Assembly: GCA_017879645.1 (NCBI GenBank)
Contig: JAAEXZ010000008.1
Span: 1-56,655 of the forward strand
Origin: Nitrosomonas sp.
GTDB taxonomy: Bacteria > Pseudomonadota > Gammaproteobacteria > Burkholderiales > Nitrosomonadaceae
Direction: 5' to 3'
Length of the DNA stretch: 56,655 bases
The translations under genes were made by a program, and so were the position numbers. The notes beneath the pieces were generated by a model, which worked only from the letters and a program-made list of their open reading frames with translations, made no database searches and had not been told where the DNA came from. This document shows, one piece after another, positions 54,043-56,655 of the stretch (the first letter of the stretch is position 1; each line of letters starts with the position of its first letter).

Positions 54043-54195
54043 ATGAAAAAAAATATCATGTTGGGTGCACTTGCACTATCCATCATCCTTTATGGTTACT
54101 TTGTCATGACCGGAGAAGGCGCGGTACTGCCATTCGTTTTGCTTGGACTGCTCGTGTCTTTTGTTTGTGCCATGCTCTATCTGACCAAAAAATGA
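54043..54195 (+). CDS. 50-residue membrane protein of unknown function
   Basis: 50 residues with two hydrophobic segments (about 5-19 and 24-45) separated by a short MTGEGA loop, ending KK. A short gene after the GGDEF-EAL gene (120 bases) and before a TIGR01777 epimerase gene (92 bases). The open frame extends to 53959 but without a Shine-Dalgarno; I chose ATG 54043, which gives a lysine-rich N-terminus and two helices. No motif identifies it. Confidence 0.55.
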   Translation: MKKNIMLGALALSIILYGYFVMTGEGAVLPFVLLGLLVSFVCAMLYLTKK

Positions 54196-54287
54196 CAACT
54201 CCAGTACCGGTACGATCAAATGACCGGTGATGATGACTCCTGATACAGTGGTGCAATTTCTGATGCTATCCATTACTCTCCAATGAC

Positions 54288-55208
54288 ATGAACATACTAA
54301 TCACTGGCGCAACAGGATTCATCGGACAATCCTTGGTTCGCGAACTGTCAAGACAGCAGCATGGGATCAGGGCGCTGAGCCGGGATGGTTCGCAGGCACA
54401 GAAGATCCTGGGTATCCCGGCTTATACATGGGATTATTCCACGGAAGCCGTTCCGGAGGAGGCATTGAAAGACTGTGACGTCATCGTTCACCTGATGGGC
54501 GAAAATCTCGGTGCCGGCCGGTGGACCAACGAACGCAAGCAGGAAATATACGCATCGCGCATCATCAGTACGCGCAAACTGGTAGCAGCCGCACCGGCAA
54601 CCTTGAAAACCTTTGTCTGCGGCTCTGCCATCGGAATCTATCCCGGTACCGGAGACAAAACATACGATGAAACATTCGTCATACCGGCGCAAAAAACATT
54701 CATGCAGTCGATCTGTGCAGACTGGGAACAGGAAGCCGCAAGTATCGAGTCCAGAGGGATACGTCGGGCTAGTATACGCACCGGTGTGGTACTCGGGCAT
54801 GGAGGTATGATCAAAACGCTGCTGCCGTTATTCAAACTGGGACTGGGCGGCCCCGTCGGGTCCGGCCATCAATGGCTGCCCTGGATTCATATCGATGACT
54901 TGACGTCTGTTTTCACGAAAGCCATTGAAGATACACGTTATACGGGCGCAATCAATGCCGTATCCCCGCATCCCGTCCACTATCACGAATTCGCGCGCGC
55001 ATTGGGTTGGGTATTGCATCGCCCTACTTTCCTGTCGACTCCAGCTTGGTTACTCAAATTGATGCTGGGAGAAGCGGCAGCACTGGCGTTAAACAGCTAC
55101 CGCATTGCTCCCAGAAGATTATTGCAGGAATATGATTTCAAATTCAAGTTTACAGAATTGCAGGATGCACTGACCGACCTGTTCCAGAACCGTTCCACAC
55201 CGCAATAA
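54288..55208 (+). CDS. TIGR01777-family NAD(P)-dependent epimerase (YfcH-like)
   Basis: 306 residues. An extended short-chain dehydrogenase with the nucleotide motif ITGATGFIGQSL at the N-terminus, HLMGENLGAGRW, CGSAIGIYPG (replacing the catalytic Tyr-x-x-x-Lys pattern, as usual in this family), RTGVVLGHGGM and the C-terminal FLSTPAWLLKLMLGE. Substrate unknown for the family. It ends 8 bases before the photolyase start, a common neighbour arrangement (YfcH-like and PhrB) consistent with co-transcription. Confidence 0.92.
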   Translation: MNILITGATGFIGQSLVRELSRQQHGIRALSRDGSQAQKILGIPAYTWDYSTEAVPEEALKDCDVIVHLMGENLGAGRWTNERKQEIYASRIISTRKLVAAAPATLKTFVCGSAIGIYPGTGDKTYDETFVIPAQKTFMQSICADWEQEAASIESRGIRRASIRTGVVLGHGGMIKTLLPLFKLGLGGPVGSGHQWLPWIHIDDLTSVFTKAIEDTRYTGAINAVSPHPVHYHEFARALGWVLHRPTFLSTPAWLLKLMLGEAAALALNSYRIAPRRLLQEYDFKFKFTELQDALTDLFQNRSTPQ

Positions 55209-55215
55209 TTCCCCC

Positions 55216-56547
55216 GTGACATCATCGCCGTTGTCGATTTTTTGGTTTCGTCGCGACTTACGGTTTGAAGATAATGCCGGTCTCGCCCATGCCCTGGCTA
55301 CAGGTTATCCGGTTTTACCCATTTTTATCTTCGATCCGGATATTTTATTGGGCTTACCGAAAGACGATGCACGCGTTACATTCATCTTTGACACCCTGCA
55401 AAACCTGCGCTCGTATCTGAACGAGCATCATGACAGCTCGATTGCACTGTATCATGGCAAGCCGCGGGAAGTTTTCGAACAGTTGATGCAACAGTTTACT
55501 GTGACAGCCGTCTATACCAATCACGATTACGAACCGGGCGCCCTGGTTCGTGATGAGGCAGTCGGTCAATGGCTGCGAACACATGCAATTCCACTGCATA
55601 CCTACAAGGACCATGTCATTTTTGAGAAAAACGACATCGTCAAGGAGGATGGTACCCCTTATGTGGTTTATACCCCGTACATGCGCCGATGGCGATCCGT
55701 ACAACAGCAAAGCACGGTACACACATACGCCAGTGAAAAAAAACTGGACCGGATCATCCGGCACATACCTTTACCCAATCTGTCGATCGAAGAAATTGGT
55801 TTTGTTCGATCAGCCATTACCGTTCCGGCATTTCAAATCACCTCGTCAATCCTGAAGGATTATGCACAAACCAGAGATTTTCCAGCCCTGCCCGGAACAA
55901 CCGGCTTAAGCCCTCATCTGCGTTTTGGCACAGTCAGCGTTCGTAAAATTTTTCAGCAGGCGCAAATCGATAGCGAGGTATTCGGCAATGAACTGATCTG
56001 GAGAGAATTTTTTAGCCAGATCCTTTGGCATTTCCCGCATACCCCAAAGCAAAGTTTCAAAGCGCGATACGATCAGATTCAGTGGCGCAACGGCGAAACT
56101 GAATTCAGGCATTGGTGCGAGGGCAGTACGGGCTACCCATTGGTCGATGCCGGCATGCGCCAGCTGAATGCCACCGGCTTGATGCATAACCGGGTCAGAA
56201 TGATTACCGCCAGTTTTTTATGCAAGCATCTCCTGATCGACTGGCGTTGGGGTGAAGCCTATTTTGCGGAAAAATTACTGGATTACGACATGGCCAGCAA
56301 TGTCGGAAACTGGCAGTGGGTTGCGGGATGCGGTGTCGATGCTGCACCCTATTTCCGGATTTTCAACCCTACTGCCCAGCTTGAAAAATTTGATCGCCAT
56401 CTTGAATACGTTCAAACCTGGGTTGACGAGTTCAACTCGTTCGAGTATCCCCCTCCCATCGTCGATCACAACTTTGCCCGGGCACGATATCTGAAAGTTT
56501 ATCAGCAAGCCAATAAACAACCCCGTGGCAAGACCACGGGGTATTAG
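55216..56547 (+). CDS. phrB: Deoxyribodipyrimidine photolyase (CPD class I)
   Basis: 443 residues. Repairs UV-made cyclobutane pyrimidine dimers with FAD and light. The N-terminal antenna domain starts FWFRRDLRFEDNAGL; the C-terminal FAD domain has GLSPHLRFG, WREFFSQILWHFP, GYPLVDAGMRQL, HNRVRMITASFL, and the DYDMASNVGNWQWVAG tail with the dimer-binding and electron-transfer Trp/Asn residues. The start is GTG 55216, 8 bases after the epimerase stop. The last residues (PRGKTTGY) are encoded by the hairpin end of an IS200/IS605-type element, so the native C-terminus was altered by about 8-13 residues; the fold should survive because the conserved part ends earlier. Confidence 0.95.
   Translation: MTSSPLSIFWFRRDLRFEDNAGLAHALATGYPVLPIFIFDPDILLGLPKDDARVTFIFDTLQNLRSYLNEHHDSSIALYHGKPREVFEQLMQQFTVTAVYTNHDYEPGALVRDEAVGQWLRTHAIPLHTYKDHVIFEKNDIVKEDGTPYVVYTPYMRRWRSVQQQSTVHTYASEKKLDRIIRHIPLPNLSIEEIGFVRSAITVPAFQITSSILKDYAQTRDFPALPGTTGLSPHLRFGTVSVRKIFQQAQIDSEVFGNELIWREFFSQILWHFPHTPKQSFKARYDQIQWRNGETEFRHWCEGSTGYPLVDAGMRQLNATGLMHNRVRMITASFLCKHLLIDWRWGEAYFAEKLLDYDMASNVGNWQWVAGCGVDAAPYFRIFNPTAQLEKFDRHLEYVQTWVDEFNSFEYPPPIVDHNFARARYLKVYQQANKQPRGKTTGY
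56521..56541. mobile_element. Subterminal hairpin of an IS200/IS605-type insertion sequence
   Basis: CCCCGTGG (56521-56528) and CCACGGGG (56534-56541) form an 8 bp palindrome with loop CAAGA. It lies just past the TnpA stop on the minus strand. IS200/IS605 elements have no inverted repeats but such subterminal hairpins at each end, bound by TnpA; this would be the right end. On the minus strand TTGTTT follows, so it could also end transcription. The element extends beyond the window to the right. Confidence 0.7.
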
Positions 56548-56655
56548 AAAAGCTCAAGCTGACGCAGTTCTTCTTTTGGTTTGCCTTGATTCTTTACATA
56601 TCGCTCAACTACACCCCAATCTGCCCTTTCCCCGACAGTTGCAACATAATAGCCA
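56544..56655 (-). CDS. tnpA: IS200/IS605-family transposase TnpA, C-terminal end (cut by the window edge)
   Basis: Minus strand, 36 codons visible up to the TAA at 56544-56546. It reads GYYVATVGERADW and ends PKEELRQLELF, which resembles the C-terminal end of Y1 (HUH) single-strand transposases of IS200/IS605, where a short GYYVxTVG motif precedes the last helix. The catalytic HUH and Tyr are outside the window. The stop codon overlaps the phrB stop on the other strand. Confidence 0.72.
   Translation of the reverse strand, partial: GYYVATVGERADWGVVERYVKNQGKPKEELRQLELF

Overview
The window looks like chromosomal DNA of a betaproteobacterium, most probably a Nitrosomonas-type ammonia oxidiser. 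This is inferred from a close match to SmbP, the histidine-rich small metal-binding protein described from Nitrosomonas europaea, from the lptD-surA-pdxA-rsmA gene order, and from the general style of the proteins. No rRNA or ammonia-oxidation gene is present, so the genus is an inference.

Layout, left to right. (1) 0-0.75 kb: the 3' end of a serine recombinase gene running antisense through a tRNA-Ser(GCU) gene, so the edge of an integrated element lies here. (2) 0.77-7.5 kb: housekeeping genes on the minus strand: lptD, surA, pdxA and rsmA (envelope assembly, vitamin B6, rRNA methylation), then aspartokinase. (3) 7.85-11.4 kb: a DinG/YoaA-type Fe-S helicase and two overlapping response-regulator-like genes with degenerate receivers. 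(4) 11.5-19.3 kb: a minus-strand secreted oxidation locus with a 1717-residue animal-type haem peroxidase carrying RTX repeats, a Tat-exported multicopper oxidase and a SCO-type copper chaperone. This is the strongest candidate for an unusual system; the same protein classes (MopA-like peroxidase, McoA-like oxidase) are tied to bacterial Mn(II) oxidation. (5) 19.3-20.6 kb: a 0.9 kb non-coding stretch with hairpins, then smbP. (6) 20.7-27.3 kb: an endonuclease/phosphatase-family protein, a CDP-alcohol phosphatidyltransferase, a REC-EAL c-di-GMP phosphodiesterase and, convergent with it, a large hybrid sensor kinase.

(7) 27.5-36.4 kb: an M1 peptidase paired with a ChaN/PDZ protein, purL, and the bifunctional NAD(P)H-hydrate repair enzyme. 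(8) 36.5-39.6 kb: a histidine-rich exported protein, a galactose-oxidase-like copper radical oxidase with all copper-site residues, and a small lipoprotein. (9) 39.7-43.5 kb: tRNA-Val(GAC), a class II aldolase, hslR, an alpha/beta hydrolase-OsmC fusion and a TIGR03032-type protein. (10) 43.6-47.8 kb: a seven-repeat FG-GAP (integrin-like) RTX protein, then decayed DNA with a glycosyltransferase remnant and a lipid-kinase gene frameshifted in its GGDGT motif. (11) 47.8-56.65 kb: an FtsH paralogue, a FadL-type porin, a GGDEF-EAL protein, a 50-residue membrane protein, a TIGR01777 epimerase and a photolyase whose C-terminus is formed by the end of an IS200/IS605-type element entering from the right edge.

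Copper and metal handling recurs (SCO, multicopper oxidase, SmbP, copper radical oxidase, His-rich protein), as do calcium-dependent RTX exoproteins; no type I secretion genes for them are in the window. All family assignments come from reading motifs by eye, without database searches.
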